Notes: generated from the letters alone by a model not told the origin. Counted from the first letter of the stretch, positions 21,609 through 33,445 are shown. The stretch: 64,000 nucleotides of DNA from Conchocele bisecta (GCA_029237695.1 CM055265.1:80594447-80658446), one strand, 5' to 3'. Translations and numbers: made by a program.

Positions 21609-21640
21609 GGCCACTCACTTCGAATGGTTCCAGGTAGCTG
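21609..21640 (+). pseudogene. Fragment of host exon J end with donor
   Basis: GGCCACTCACTTCGAATGGT then TCCAG|GTAGCTG repeats the last codons (THFEWFQ) and donor of exon J with three silent-type differences. It lacks an acceptor and the rest of the exon, so it is a local duplication remnant. Confidence 0.75.
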
Positions 21641-21689
21641 AGTTGGTTACTGTGCTGCTGTCTTTTTATGTATATCCACTTTGTGGGTG

Positions 21690-22075
21690 GCAGGTGGAAG
21701 CATGCGATTGGTAATTTAACGATCGGGGTTCATCCGACTGGAGACCTGGTTTGGCCCTCGCGTAGGTCTTTGGCATTTTGTATGTGACAGTTGAATCTGG
21801 TTATGCCCCTTATGTGAGTATTACGATTATTCGTAATCCTATTTTAGGGGAAGGGGCCAAGTGACTGGTGTGGTATGGAACTGGCACCAGGTCAGGTTAT
21901 TCTAATTTCAGGGCTGAATATTTTTTCTCGATGTAAATATTCCGTTCTGATTTTGGGATTTGCCCCCCAATGCAGCAGGTTAAAATGAGATTGAACCAGT
22001 TTACCTGGCCTTACATGACCTTAGCTGTAGATAGGCCGTTAAACACCAATAAACACACAAACAAATTATCAGATG
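21690..22075 (+). mobile_element. SINE-like repeat, diverged copy
   Basis: Carries TGGTTTGGCCCTCGCGTAGG, GGTTATGCCCCTTATGTGAG, GGGGAAGGGGCCAAGTGACT, CTGGCCTTACATGACCTTAG and GGCCGTTAAACACCAATAAA with CACACAAACAAA tail. About 80 percent like the 16186 copy by eye. Confidence 0.7.
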
Positions 22076-22320
22076 AGGCTAGGAAGTGTGTGTGAATACT
22101 GATAATAAACATAAGAAAGAAGCGAGGGCTCTAGAGCATGTTCTCCCACATCCATCCCATATTTCTACAAGAACACTTTATATTTTTCTTTCAATTTTGA
22201 TGAACATTACTCGAAAATTCCCAATTCTAAAGCTTATTTTCTCATGTTCCCAAAAATGGCAAGAAAAAAACCTGTAATATTATTGACACTTACTCACTAT
22301 CTGCACGTTTCCCTGTGCAG

Positions 22321-22526
22321 GAGATGTTTGACCGAATGCCGAAGGATGGTCGGGAGACCCAGTGGCGTAACCTGTGCGAGTCGGACAACCCTGAGACGAC
22401 GCCCCTCCCAGACAAAATGGATGATGTCTATAAACCCATGCAGCGTCTGTGTGTGGTCCGGGCCGTACGCAGCGAGAAGCTGATGCACGCCGCCACAGTC
22501 TTTATAAACACTGTGCTTGGGAAGAA
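22321..22526 (+). CDS. DNHD1: Dynein heavy chain (probable DNHD1), exon K: AAA6
   Basis: Acceptor CTGTGCAG|GAGATG, donor AAGAA|GTAAGT, phase 2. Encodes MQRLCVVRAVRSEKLMHAAT and FINTVLGKK, matching the dynein motif FxxLLLxRxxRPDRxxxAxxxFVxxxLGxxY. Arg-Pro-Asp is changed to Arg-Ser-Glu. Confidence 0.92.
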
Positions 22527-22811
22527 GTAAGTTTTCATTATACAGAGGGATGGTCAGTGTCCTAGGGTGTACAGCATTGGACTTTAATACCGGAGGTTGT
22601 GACTTCATTCCTCACCCTAGGCGGGAAAAAATACTTACATAGTATTTCCATCCCACTGGTCTGACGGATGAGACTTTAACTGTGGGCTTGTATCTATATG
22701 ACCTTAGGTGTTGCTGGGACGTTGAACCCATTCACCTTCACTTTTTCTTTACATATTAGAACCTCTCTAAACCGAACACACATGGATGCCATAGTTTTGA
22801 TCTATGTAATT

Positions 22812-22996
22812 TGTTGTCTCTCCCGCTTGTGGACAGTGCAATATAGTCGACACGTTGGCATACGTATGTCTCCATACGCATGTCTGTATTTGCATTCGGG
22901 TTAAAGTTTTTGGTTAAATTTTTTTTTTTATTTAAAGTTTTTCAGTACACTATCACAGCCTCGGCGAGCGCGACATGCGAGCCGCGGCCATCTAAT
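22812..22996. mobile_element. CGCGCC-family element copy
   Basis: TCTCCCGCTTGTGGACAGTG, CAATATAGTCGACACGTTGG, a T-rich TTAAAGTTTTT stretch and GAGCGCGACATGCGAGCCGC then GGCCATCTAAT. Diverged relative of the 26556 copy. Confidence 0.7.
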
Positions 22997-23062
22997 TTCA
23001 TTGCCATGTCTGTTCATGACTGAAAATAACAAAAAAAATGTTCATGGTGTGCTTAATTACAG

Positions 23063-23131
23063 TGAAACCTCTCTAAACCGGACACCCTGGGGACCTCCCA
23101 GGGTGTCCGGTTTAGAGAGGCTCCACTGCAG
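23063..23131. repeat. Perfect short hairpin (CCTCTCTAAACCGGACACCC)
   Basis: AGTGAAACCTCTCTAAACCG GACACCCTGG and its complement face each other across about 6 bases. Related single arms occur at 22762 and 17788, so it is a dispersed foldback element. Confidence 0.8.
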
Positions 23132-23565
23132 GAATACACAGCATTTTTAAGACTATAGTGTTTTAAATGTCCAACTATACTGGATGAAGCGCGAAAATAT
23201 GTCTGCATATAGTTTCACTTGTTTATAAATTTTACGGCGCAATCCATTATATTCTATATTCTAATTTTGTACGCGTGTTAATTGTGTTTACAATAACTCA
23301 GATTTAACATGTTAATTTGATGTATCTGTTTGGGACATTGGCAAGTTTTACTGCAGTATATTCATATGCATACAGACGTCAGTTGTTTCCCACTATTACA
23401 TTTTTATTACATGTGTTTATTAACATTTAATTTTTTTTTTCATGTCAAACACATTGATTTCCAAAAAATGTCCTTATTTTACTGTTGTCTAAAGGTGAGT
23501 AATGAAAAATAATGATTTTCCTGCCAGATGAATCCTATCCGAATTGTTTGGGTGTCCAATACATA

Positions 23566-23790
23566 GGGGTTTAATAATAATAATAATAATAGACTTTATT
23601 TTAAGAGGGTTACACATTTAGTTTCAAACTAATCTTCCATGAGGCCCTCATATATACATGTACATATATACAACAGTGGATCACGTTACACAATAATCTA
23701 AGTAGTTTATGGTAACTGATCTAGTCACATGTTGATAAAACTGTTGTACAAATTGTAGTAGTCTGCCCCCACCCATAGGCAGAAAAGGGT
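23566..23790 (-). mobile_element. Non-LTR retrotransposon 3' end, minus strand
   Basis: An AAT repeat followed by AGACTTTATTTTAAGAGGGT and AATCTTCCATGAGGCCCTCA is the reverse complement of the 3' UTR and (ATT)n tail seen at 17355-17450. No coding sequence is retained. Confidence 0.8.
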
Positions 23791-24159
23791 AAGTAAAATA
23801 TGCCGGGCGGGATGTTTTTATTGTACTTCAGGCTTGTATCTGGTGATTTGTAACACGGTAATTAGTTTTTATCACGTAGAAGGCACATAACCAACAGTCG
23901 CAAATTTACACCAATGTTCTGCATGGGCTTTTGGTTGACAAAAAGAGCCATTTAATTTGTTTGTGACAAGTGTAGCCTTGTATCAGTTCAAAGGTTCCTT
24001 ATGATTCCGAAAGCCGCAGTTAGTTTTGCAGAGAAACGATTTGGTCACATACAAACATCTGACCCTGTACAATCCTGCTTTTGAGTAACAGAGGATGGGA
24101 GGGTATGTGTATCTTAGCAATAAATCCTTCCTTAATTCTTTGATTGCTAGGAGTCCATT

Positions 24160-24450
24160 TGAGTCCATTTCTTTGTTACTGTACCACATAGGACCAACAA
24201 ACTTTCACAGCTTCATAACCAAGGGGTGCCCACCACATATCACTATCCAACATGTTACCTTTTTTTGAACTTGACCCATTTTTTCCACGCAGTCGACTTA
24301 GCCATTTTCAATGTTAACTTTTCGCTTTTACAATGTTAAGTTTTCGTGTTTAAGTCCATTTCTTTGTCCACCAAACTTTCACAGCTTCATAACCAAGGGG
24401 TGCCCACCACATCCAACATCCAACATGTGACCATTTTTTTATACACCCCC
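24160..24450. repeat. 190-bp tandem units, second locus
   Basis: Two partial units with AAGTCCATTTCTTTGTTACT, CCAACATGTTACCTTTTTTT and CGCAGTCGACTTAGCC, as in 1-655. They are followed by the composite repeat below. Confidence 0.8.
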
Positions 24451-26345
24451 GCAACGAAGTTGCGGGGGGTATACTGGAGTCAGCTTGTCCGTCAGTCCGT
24501 CCGTCCGTCCGTCCGTCCGGGCACACATTAGGGTACTTATGTGGCTAGCCCCACAGGGTTATGGACTCAGTAAAGGATAGGGTTGGTTACTATTAGCCAC
24601 CTAAAAAATCCTTTTATGTGGCTAAAAATCGTTTTATGTGGCTAATATTTAACATGTGATAAGCCACATAAGTATCCATTTGTAAGAACGTCCGTCCGTC
24701 CATCGTCCGTGTCCGTCCGTCCGTCCGTCCGTCTGTCCCATCCGTCCGTCCATCCGGGCACACATTAGGGTACTTATGTGGCTAGCCCCACAGGGTTATG
24801 GACTTGGTAAAGGATAGGGTTGGTTACAATTAGCCACCTAAAAAATCCTTTTATGTGGCTAAAAATCGTTTTATGTGGCTAATATTTAACATGTGATAAG
24901 CCACATAAGTATAGTACTGTAAGAATGTCCGTCCGTCCGTCCGTCCGTCTTTCCGTCCGTCCGGGCACACATTAGGGTACTTATGTGGCTAGCCCAACAG
25001 GGTTATGGACTTAGTAAAGGATAGGGTTGGTTACAATTAGCCACCTAAAAAAATCCTTGTATGTGGCTAAAAATCGTTTTATGTGGCTAATATTTAACAT
25101 GTGATAAGCCACATAAGTATAGTACTGTAAGAACGTCCGTCTTTCCGTCCGTCACAAAACTTAACAATTGTAAATTTCCTTTTAACTTCTCTTTCCCTTT
25201 GCGGAAATCATATTTTACCCGCCCCTTCTCTGACACTCATACATCATTCTGCAACAAACCTACGACCCCCATTTATGCCAGGGGTCAAGGTCACGGACTT
25301 AGAAACTTAGAAAAAACGAAAACTTAACAATTGTAAATTTCCTTTTAACTCCTCTTTCCCTTTGCGGAAATCTTTCATATTTTTTTTTCGTTAAAGTTTT
25401 TCCAACTACTATATCTATTTATACCCCCCCCCTCCCCCCGCAACAAAGTTGTGGGGAGTATACTGGAGTCAGCTTGTCCGTCCGTCCGTCCGGGTACACA
25501 TTAGGGTACTTATGTGGCTAGCCCCACAGGGTTATGGACTTGTTAAAGGATAGGGTTGGTTACAATTTGCCACCTAAAAAATCGTTTTATGTGGCTAAAA
25601 ATCGTTTTATGTGGCTAATATTTAACATGTGATAAGCCACATAAGTACCCTAATGTAAGAACGTCCGTCCGTCCGTCCGTCCGTCCGTCCGTCCGAGTTT
25701 CTGTGTTTCCGGGCACACATTAGGGTACTTATGTGGCTAGCCCCACAGGGTTATGGACTTGTTAAAGGATAGGGTTGGTTACAATTAGCCACCTAAAAAA
25801 TCGTTTTATGTGGCTAAAAATCGTTTTATGTGGCTAATATTTAACATGTGATAAGCCACATAAGTACCCTAATGTAAGAACGTCCGTGTTTCCGTCCGTC
25901 ACAAAACTTAACAATTGTAAATTTCCTTTTAACTTCTCTTTCCCTTTGCGGAAATCTTTCATATTTTACCCGCCCCTTCTCTGACACTCATACATCATTC
26001 TGCAACAAACCTATGACCCCCATTTATGCCAGGGCTCAAGGTCACGGACTTATAAACTTAGAAAAAAACGAAAACTTAACAATTGTAAATTTCCTTTTAA
26101 CTTCTCTTTCCCTTTGCGGAAATCTTTCATATTTTACCCACCCCTTCTCTGACACTCATACATCATTCTGCAACAAACCTACGACTTAGAATGTCTAGTT
26201 TGCTTTTTTCAACTGGAACCACCATCGCACTCTTCATATGTGCTGACATAGTCTTTTATCGGAAAATGATAGTATGCGAGCTGGAATTCATTCTAGGTCA
26301 GGGCTGACGCGGGGGTGTATTCCGTAAGCCCCCGCTTACTGACAA
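24451..26345. repeat. Composite satellite-like element with ~220-bp units
   Basis: Opens with CCCCCGCAACGAAGTTGCGG and GTATACTGGAGTCAGCTTGT, then about five units each consisting of a (CCGT)n tract, GGGCACACATTAGGGTACTT, TGTGGCTAGCCCCACAGGGT and TTTTATGTGGCTAAAAATCG. Two further blocks repeat TTTCCTTTTAACTTCTCTTT and CCGCCCCTTCTCTGACACTC. It closes with GCGGGGGTGTATTCCGTAAG CCCCCGC. The outer ends are therefore inverted. Confidence 0.8.
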
Positions 26346-26555
26346 ATCTAGTTTACCTTTACCTATTATTTCTACGTAATTGACTTGGGTGTTTATCATC
26401 ATCCATATTTTCATTCTACCCCCCCAACCGTGCGGCCACTGTGCCCAATGTCAAGGTCAAATTACTTTTAATTTTTTTTTAAAAGTTTTTCTGTGTACTA
26501 GATCTCTGCAACTCCTTCACCCATTACCTTGATACTTCACATGGGTGTTTATCAT

Positions 26556-26880
26556 CATTGTCGCGCCCACTTGCGGAAAGCGTGATATAGTCGGCATTTT
26601 GGCATCCGTCCGTCCGTCCGTCCGTCCGTCCGTCCGGTTAAAGTTTTTTGGTTAAAGTTTTTCCATCTGTTATATCTCTTTTTTTAGTGTCCATGCCTCG
26701 CCCCAAGGCGCGACATGCAGGCCACGGCCATCTAGTCTACAAAAAGTTGGTATAATTATGTTATCCAAGTGTCTATGCTTGGAAAAAACGTGGCCTTCGT
26801 GGCTTTGCGATGCAATATTCTAATGAAATTACACAACATATTTGGTTGTTTTCACCGCTAGCATGCAAAGGGTTAATTAT
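26556..26880. mobile_element. CGCGCC-family element and MITE arm
   Basis: 26556-26734 is a full copy (TTGTCGCGCCCACTTGCGGA, (CCGT)n, GGCGCGACATGCAGGCCACG GCCATCTAG). It continues to GCTTGGAAAAAACGTGGCCT, as at 1090-1135, and then half of the CTTTGCATGC MITE family (26812-26876, ending GCTAGCATGCAAAGGGTTAA). Confidence 0.75.
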
Positions 26881-27135
26881 TCAAACCTTAGCAAGTGAAC
26901 CTTACTGGGATTCACACCCGGGGCCAAGTGATCCACTGTAGAAAGGTGCCTGGCATCAGATCAGGACACTGTTTTTCAGCACAGAAAGTCTTTTAATTTG
27001 ATTGCTGAATGTTCAGTACTCCCTGCCCCCTATACAGGTACATTCCTGTTATTGTTGAATGGATGTACAAACCCAACCAATCAATCAATCCTTTTGAGTA
27101 AACACCAGGTATTGCCATCGTGAGCAGTTTTATTA

Positions 27136-28093
27136 TTGTCGCGCCTGCTTTAGCAGAGGCGCGACTATAGTCGGCGCTTTTTCCGTCGTCGTCCGTGTCG
27201 TCGTCCGCGTCGTCGTCCGCGTCGTCGTCCGCGTCGTCGTCCGCTCCGCGTCGTCTGGTTTTTGTCGCACCTGCTTTAGCAGAGGCGCAACTATAGTCGG
27301 CGCTTTTTCCGTCGTCGTCGTCCGCGTCGTCGTCCGCGTCGTCCGTTTTTTTTGTAAGGCAAATGTGTTAAAGTTATTGTTTTTTCACAATATCTCTTTA
27401 ACCCCTAGCCAGACTTTGATAATATTTCACATCAATGTTTGTCATGGGATGATGCTTCATTACGCACACCCCTACATCCAAATTCTGAAGGTCAAGGTCA
27501 TTTATTTACTTTTAATGTTCACCGGTTTTGTAACAGAAATGCGTTAAAGTTATTGTTTTTTCACAATATCTCTTTAACCCCTTGCCAGACTTTGATAATA
27601 TTTCACATCAATGTTTGTCTAGGGGTGATGCTTCATTACGCACACCCCCACATCCAAATTCTCAAGGTCAAGGTCATTTATTTACTTGTAATGTTCACCG
27701 GTTTTGTAACAGGAATGCGTTAAAGTTATTGTTTTTTCACAATATCTCTTTAACCCCTTTCCAGACTTTGATAATATTTCACATCAATGTTCGTCTAGGG
27801 ATGATGCTTCATTACGCACACCCCCACATCCAAATTCTGAAGGTCAAGGTCATTTATTTACTTGTAATGTTCACGGGTTTTGTAACAGAAATGCATTAAA
27901 GTTATTGTTTTTTCACAATATCTCTTTAACCCCTTGTCAGACTTTGATAATATTTCACATCAATGTTTGTCTATGGATGATGCTTCATTACGCACACCCC
28001 CACATCCAAATGGTCAAGGTCATTTATTTACTTGTAATGTTCACGGTCAAATGCCTCGGCAGGCGCGACACCGCTTCCATGGCGGAATTCTTG
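27136..28093. mobile_element. CGCGCC-family variant with four ~178-bp tandem units
   Basis: Two copies of GTCGCGCCTGCTTTAGCAGA with CGTC-rich tracts, then four units (starting about 27365, 27543, 27719, 27893) that contain TTTTTTCACAATATCTCTTT, CAGACTTTGATAATATTTCA and CATTACGCACACCC. It ends GCCTCGGCAGGCGCGACACC. Apparent overlapping ORFs are copies of the unit, not genes. Confidence 0.8.
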
Positions 28094-28234
28094 TATCTTC
28101 ATGTGACTAATTGAATCAGTGGATTTGTCTGAAACTCTACATAGGTTGATAACATATTGTCACACATCACAATAGCTCCGTAACTGTTGCAATTTCTAGA
28201 GAGTGTAGCTGCAATCACTAGGGACACTGTAGAT

Positions 28235-28478
28235 TTAACTCTTTGCATGCTGGGAAACTTGTGGGCTATAAATAGTTCAAAAATAGCGACCGACAATTCA
28301 GCTTATTTTCTTTTTTATATGCCCCTGTAAGTATCATGAATATGTCTTGGAATTTCATTAGAATTAAGTCCGGAGGACACAATTCTAATGAAATTCCAAG
28401 AGATATTGCAGAGAGAAATAAGAAACTTACTTGTAATTTGTTGGATGTTATTTTCACCGCTAGCATGCAAGAGTTAAA
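28235..28478. mobile_element. Palindromic MITE, AACTCTTTGCATGC family
   Basis: Ends AACTCTTTGCATGC / GCATGCAAGAGTT. The centre is a long hairpin TTGGAATTTCATTAGAATTA...CCGGAGGACACAATTCTAAT. Sister copies at 36904-37147 and 62522-62768 share the same ends and centre. Confidence 0.9.
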
Positions 28479-28479
28479 T

Positions 28480-29259
28480 TAACACAATCTTGGAACACAC
28501 TATAGTACATTAATTTTAGTGCACACACTTATCCAATGGCTGTGTTCATTCTTTCCAATCTCTTTTTTTATTCAGTGGATCATTATTACACCTTGCAGGA
28601 AATTATTTTACCAAAATATACGCAAGAATGTTCCATGAAAGCTTTATAAACATGATTATATTTTTTTAGAATAAATGTGGCTATAAATTGAAAGAATCTT
28701 TTATTAGGTATTTATTTCAACTATTTGTTAATGTTTTCAACGATAATTTGTGGCTTTGTACGCATCTTGTTAGAACATGTTCAGTATATGAGTTGCAAGC
28801 ATCTTTTTCATGAAGCAAAGGTGCTTTGAAAAAAATGACAAATAAATTGTACAAAATATGTGAATTTGTGTATATTTTATTTTGAAAGCCTGTTGTGAAC
28901 TAGTTGTGCCTTTTATGTGAAATCTTCTCTTACGTACATAAAAAGTGGTGTGTAGACATTGGGTTTAATATTATAAAACAATAACAACATGTGTACTTCA
29001 TTTTATCGTGTTTATTTTTTCCACTGTGTTGATTTGTGATGATTAATCTTTTTGACTGACAAAACATGTACAAATGTATTATGTGTGTGTTTACAGTGTG
29101 AAATTGAAACATGCATTGAAGCGGTAATATACCATACACATTTTCAATCCAATCTAGCTTTTTATCCCAGCCTGTAACTAATTGGTCAATTTGTAGAATA
29201 TTCTAGTATCGCTAGATGTAGAAATGTTATATTTATATATTTGCTGAATTAAATTGCTT
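28480..29259. other. AT-rich intron, nothing recognised
   Basis: Very AT-rich sequence in the intron between host exons K and L (that intron runs from 22527 to 36622). No exon, palindrome or repeat shared with the rest of the window was seen. Confidence 0.5.
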
Positions 29260-29458
29260 TGACCCTTTCACCCCTAAGTAACTGACATCAACTTTTTCAT
29301 ATAAGTTTGAGACTGTTCCATTATGCAGAAAAGGGTGTCATTTTGTCAAAATTAAAAAAAATATCCACAAATGGTGCAAATCTTGATGAGACAGCTCATT
29401 ATGAGCCGGCTCATCAAGATCTACACTATTTGTAAATATTAGAGTTGAAAGGGTTAAA
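29260..29458. mobile_element. Palindromic MITE, GACCCTTTCACCCC family
   Basis: Ends TTTGACCCTTTCA / TTGAAAGGGTTAAA. The core GATGAGACAGCTCATTATGAGCC is a short hairpin, and GCAAATCTTGATGAG pairs with CTCATCAAGATCTACAC. Related to 37159-37386. Confidence 0.7.
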
Positions 29459-29649
29459 TTATGAATAATTGTAAAATCTTTACATGTGTGGGTCATTCAA
29501 AAAATGCTCATTTTAATTTACCTTCCTATAACAGCTAACATTTAATATCAGGCTTATGATTGTTCAAGATCATTGTTTTTTTCCTGGCACATAACGGGCA
29601 GCAGTCGCTTGGTCAAAGTTTGTTTTAACAAAGCTCAACTCGGACTAGT

Positions 29650-29852
29650 TTTACTAATCTTTACGACTAAAATGTTTGTAAGTGCAAATTTAGGATCGTC
29701 TGTAAATTTCAATTGATGTATTTACATTTATTGAATATAGGCTATGCTCAATAAATGTAAATCCAGTAATTGTTACAAGAAAACAGTGTTAATGTGAAAT
29801 TTACAGACTATCATAATTTTGCACTTACGAACATTTTAGTCGTACGGCCCCC
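29650..29852. mobile_element. MITE family B copy
   Basis: TTTACGACTAAAATGTTTGT to its complement at GAACATTTTAGTCGTACGGC, centre TTGAATATAGGCTATGCTCA. Slightly shortened at the centre. Confidence 0.85.
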
Positions 29853-29859
29853 AGCTTTT

Positions 29860-30525
29860 TGCTTACTGTGTAATTGTTCTACTTGATTACTGTTTTGCGT
29901 CTCATATTGTTACTTTCAACTCTTAAGTTTGTAAACATTAAGAAATGTCCATATATGGTGCAGATCCTAATGTGTAGACTCGTTATGTTTGAAAATATTA
30001 TAATTGTTCGAACGTGGTATTGTTGCAGTAACGGTATTAATTGAAGCCAATGCAAATTGCCATGGTTTTTCCTGAATAATTGATTTCCATGCACACATAC
30101 ATTTCAGCTTTATTAATTATAGAGACAGCTTTATTAAATTTAGATCAATTCAGCCGCCTATATGCATGTTGTAATACCGTATTTATTCTAATAAAGGCCC
30201 CCATGGCTATGCCATTTATGGGGCTCAAAACATGGAATATGGGATAAAAATATGTTATTTTCATAGGCAAAAGTCATTGTTTTAATAGCTTTTGTATGTG
30301 AAAATAACATATTTACAGTGCAAATATGGGATTGGGCTACTATTAGAGAGAGGCCTACTATTAGAATACATACGATATGTAAGTTAGTTAGATTTTCTCG
30401 AGTCTTTAGCAATTTTCATGTACCTTAGAACATTTCATGTATTATTGCTTTTATATTGTTCTGAACCTCTACCTGACAACCAGTATGCAGGATCTCCAAG
30501 GTCAGCCTACCCATTTGCAGATCAG
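29860..30525. other. Intron with a short inverted pair, no gene
   Basis: CGTATTTATTCTAATAAAGG / CTACTATTAGAATACATACG and AAATATGTTATTTTCATAGG / TGTGAAAATAACATATTT form an imperfect palindrome at about 30176-30378, probably another MITE seen once in the window. The rest shows nothing. Confidence 0.55.
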
Positions 30526-30835
30526 TAGCCTATTTCACCAACATTGCAAAGTATACTTACCTAGCAAAGTATACTTTGAGGGAGAAATTTTCAATTTAAG
30601 GATAAATTTATTAATTTTTATTATACATGTACTGAATTTATTACATTATCACAGCCATTTTGGCTGTGATAATGTAATAAATTCAGTATAATAATTCTGC
30701 ATACTTTTAATTATCAAATATATGCAGTGGTTAGTTCTATATGAAATAATGCATTTCAGGAAAAATAAATGATTACTCCCTCAAAGTATACTTTGCTAGA
30801 AAAGTATACTTTGCAATGTTCGTGAAATCGGCTAC
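30526..30835. mobile_element. MITE family C copy
   Basis: Nearly complete: GTAGCCTATTTCACCAACAT to GTGAAATCGGCTAC with CAGCCATTTTGGCTGTG centre. It directly abuts the family B element at 30836. Confidence 0.9.
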
Positions 30836-31555
30836 TGGGGCCCGTTTCACTAAACTTTGTACAACTAAAATGTTCGTAAGTGCAAATTTAGGATCATCTG
30901 GAAATTTCCATTGATGGATTTACATTTATTGAACATTGGCTGCATATGCAGCCTATGCTCAATAAATGTAAATAAAATAATTGTTTACAAGAAAACATTG
31001 TTAAAGGTACATGCCCACTCAGTAGGCACAAAATGTTCTTTATATCAGAGACATCATCTGAGACATTTTCTGGCAAAATAAACATTCATTCACCATTACC
31101 CCACATATTAATTGGCATTATTATACATTTTATATCAGACGTAAATTTTCACACTGATATCAGGGGCGATATCTGTGTTTAATTAAAATACTAACAGACG
31201 TTAGTATTTATTCTCTATATATATTTTTTGATGTGCAATGATCATACTTTATAATCTAATTTAATTAGTATAAATAATTAAAATATATCATGCTTCATTT
31301 GCATATGAAAATAGCCTGATACCACCGCGCGTCACTATCAGTAAAATAAATATTACTGAATTATTATATCTGTATAGCTGGCACTCGTGAGTTTTAGAAC
31401 TGGTGGAATAGTGACACAATTATACACTTATTTAATTCCCATAAAGAACAGTTTGTGGCTACTGAGTGGGCATGTACCTTTAATATGAAATTTCCAGATT
31501 ATTATAATTTTGCACTTACAAACATTGTAGTCGTACGAAGTTTAGTGAAATGGTC
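30836..31555. mobile_element. MITE family B copy split by a TTAA-flanked element
   Basis: The left part 30836-31004 and right part 31480-31555 together make one B element. The join falls in GTTAA|TATGAAATTT, matching the continuous reading in other B copies (AGTGTTAATGTGAAATTTAC). Confidence 0.88.
31001..31483. mobile_element. Non-autonomous piggyBac-like element, nested
   Basis: The element 31005-31479 (475 bp) has ends AGGTACATGCCCACTCAGTA and the complementary CTACTGAGTGGGCATGTACCT. It is bracketed by TTAA on each side (31001-31004, 31480-31483), the piggyBac target. No transposase frame. Its position inside a MITE B copy gives the relative age of the two. Confidence 0.82.
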
Positions 31556-31810
31556 ACCTGATCAAGGTCCACACTGTTTGCAATGTTGACTCATTCACTG
31601 GTGCTGCACTCCATGCTTTCGTGAAATGTTTCATGTAAAAAAAATACATTATTTTCCTGATGATATGCCACTCAGCTCTACTTAGAGCTATCACATAAAC
31701 ACATTCTTCGTCAAGTAACCGACACAAATTTCTTTTGCACCGATAACAAGATGAAAATGTGGTTATGCAGTACCTTCTGCATGTAGCTATATGGGAATCC
31801 ATCAGGAATC

Positions 31811-32048
31811 TGGGGCCCATTTCACTAAACTTTGTGCGACTAAAATGTTCGTAAATTTAGGATCGTCTGGAAATTTCAATTGATGGATTTACATTTATTG
31901 AGCATAGGCTGCATATGCAGCATATGCTCAATAAATGTAAATCCAATAATTGTTTATGTATAATAGTGTTAATGCGAAATTTACGGACTATCATAATTTT
32001 GCACATACAAATATTTTAGTCGGACAAAGTTTAGTGAAACGGGCCCCT
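31811..32048. mobile_element. MITE family B copy
   Basis: GGGGCCCATTTCACTAAACT to AGTTTAGTGAAACGGGCCCC with GCATATGCAGCATATGC centre. Confidence 0.9.
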
Positions 32049-32570
32049 GGCGCCTATTTTTGACGTGAAACATTTTAAGCTGGCATGGAGCGCAACACCG
32101 GTGTCATTTGCTGTATAATAATGTGAGACACGCGGAATTATATTCCGCATGTACTCTGAAAATGTTGTCAACTTTTAACTTTATTTATGAAAAATATTGT
32201 AAAGTTTGTAAACGTATTTAATAAAATTACGCATATGTCCAAAGGTACAAAATCACATGGCACGTCTCATATTTGGCCAAAATTGGTATTACCTCCCTTA
32301 TTGCATTAATACTGATTTTGAGAAAAAAAAAAGAGCAGTATTTTCCATAAATCCTCTCGAAAGATGGCACAAGATTCAGAGCTCATGCAAAATTCACTTC
32401 CACATGAGCTCTAACTTTTGTTTCAGCTTTCTACATAATTTATGGAAAAAATGCTGATTTTCGAAATTGACTGCATTAATTTGATCGAATCCTATTGATT
32501 TCTTGTCATCTGCAGCATGTGTCTCATTGTAACTATATCTGGAACTGTCGGTTTTTCTATGCCAGCCAAC

Positions 32571-33445
32571 TACAGTCAGTTCATCATGTTCTTGCAAAAA
32601 TCCACCACGCCGTCAAAGACATTTAATCCTTTCCACGCTGGTCCGTCACAGAGTGCTGTTGTGGAAACGTCCACTATGGCACTGTGCACGTTGCAGGGTG
32701 GACAGTAGTGGAATGGTGATTATCAATTTCGTCATCACGGCCACCCACCACACAGGGTGGACGTGGTTACCTGTATAATCAAGCCGTGTCGATGTTCCAC
32801 TACACAGGGTGGATATTGCAAATAGTGATTATTTAAAAATGTACTTTAAACGGTGTCTATTGTTTTGATTTTGCGTGATGGCGGTGCCCTTGAGTGGTGA
32901 TGTAGGTTTTTTGTCATCAATACCGCTGCGATTTCTTCCCCTGAATGATGACCATGTTCCAGTACGTCTTACTACAAAATACAAACTAATTGAGATGCTG
33001 TATTAATCAACACGCTAATGTGTGTTATGCAAATGTAGGTGGCAAACATGTAACTTGAATTGCCATCCACTTTAGCAAATGTCAGTTAAAATCAGTAAAG
33101 TTTCATGTAATTTTGATTGCTATCCAGGGCCTAGTTGCTCAAAGCTACCAGGCCCTGGTGTTTAAATCCATTGCAAGGGCATTATAATAATTAATGTGAC
33201 AGAAAAATTGATTATCTGTCTTAGCCATTACAAAATTTGGTATTGGTCAGTGGTGGAACAAACTTTTCTGTCACGATAATACCACCGATCAGCGTGGAAT
33301 TTTCTCTACACAGCATGGAGTCGTCATGGAGCCACGTTGTAATGCGGCCAGCCGCTACATAGGCTGAACTGCTAATCCCCTTGGACAACATTCCACATCC
33401 GTCTTTCTGAGTGGAATTTTGTAAAAACACGATGAACTGACTGTA
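32571..33445. mobile_element. TA-flanked non-autonomous element, ~870 bp
   Basis: TA then CAGTCAGTTCATCATGTTCT at the left. The right end is the complement (GTAAAAACACGATGAACTGA CTG) then TA. Inverted ends extend at least 30 bp with transitions. A TA target and this size suggest a Tc1/mariner-type deletion derivative. No transposase motif was recognised inside. Confidence 0.75.

Noticed and set aside
27365..28114. Repeated small proteins containing FFHNISLTP and FHINVCLG
   Set aside because: Four copies of a 178-bp tandem unit in overlapping frames; no independent evidence of coding.
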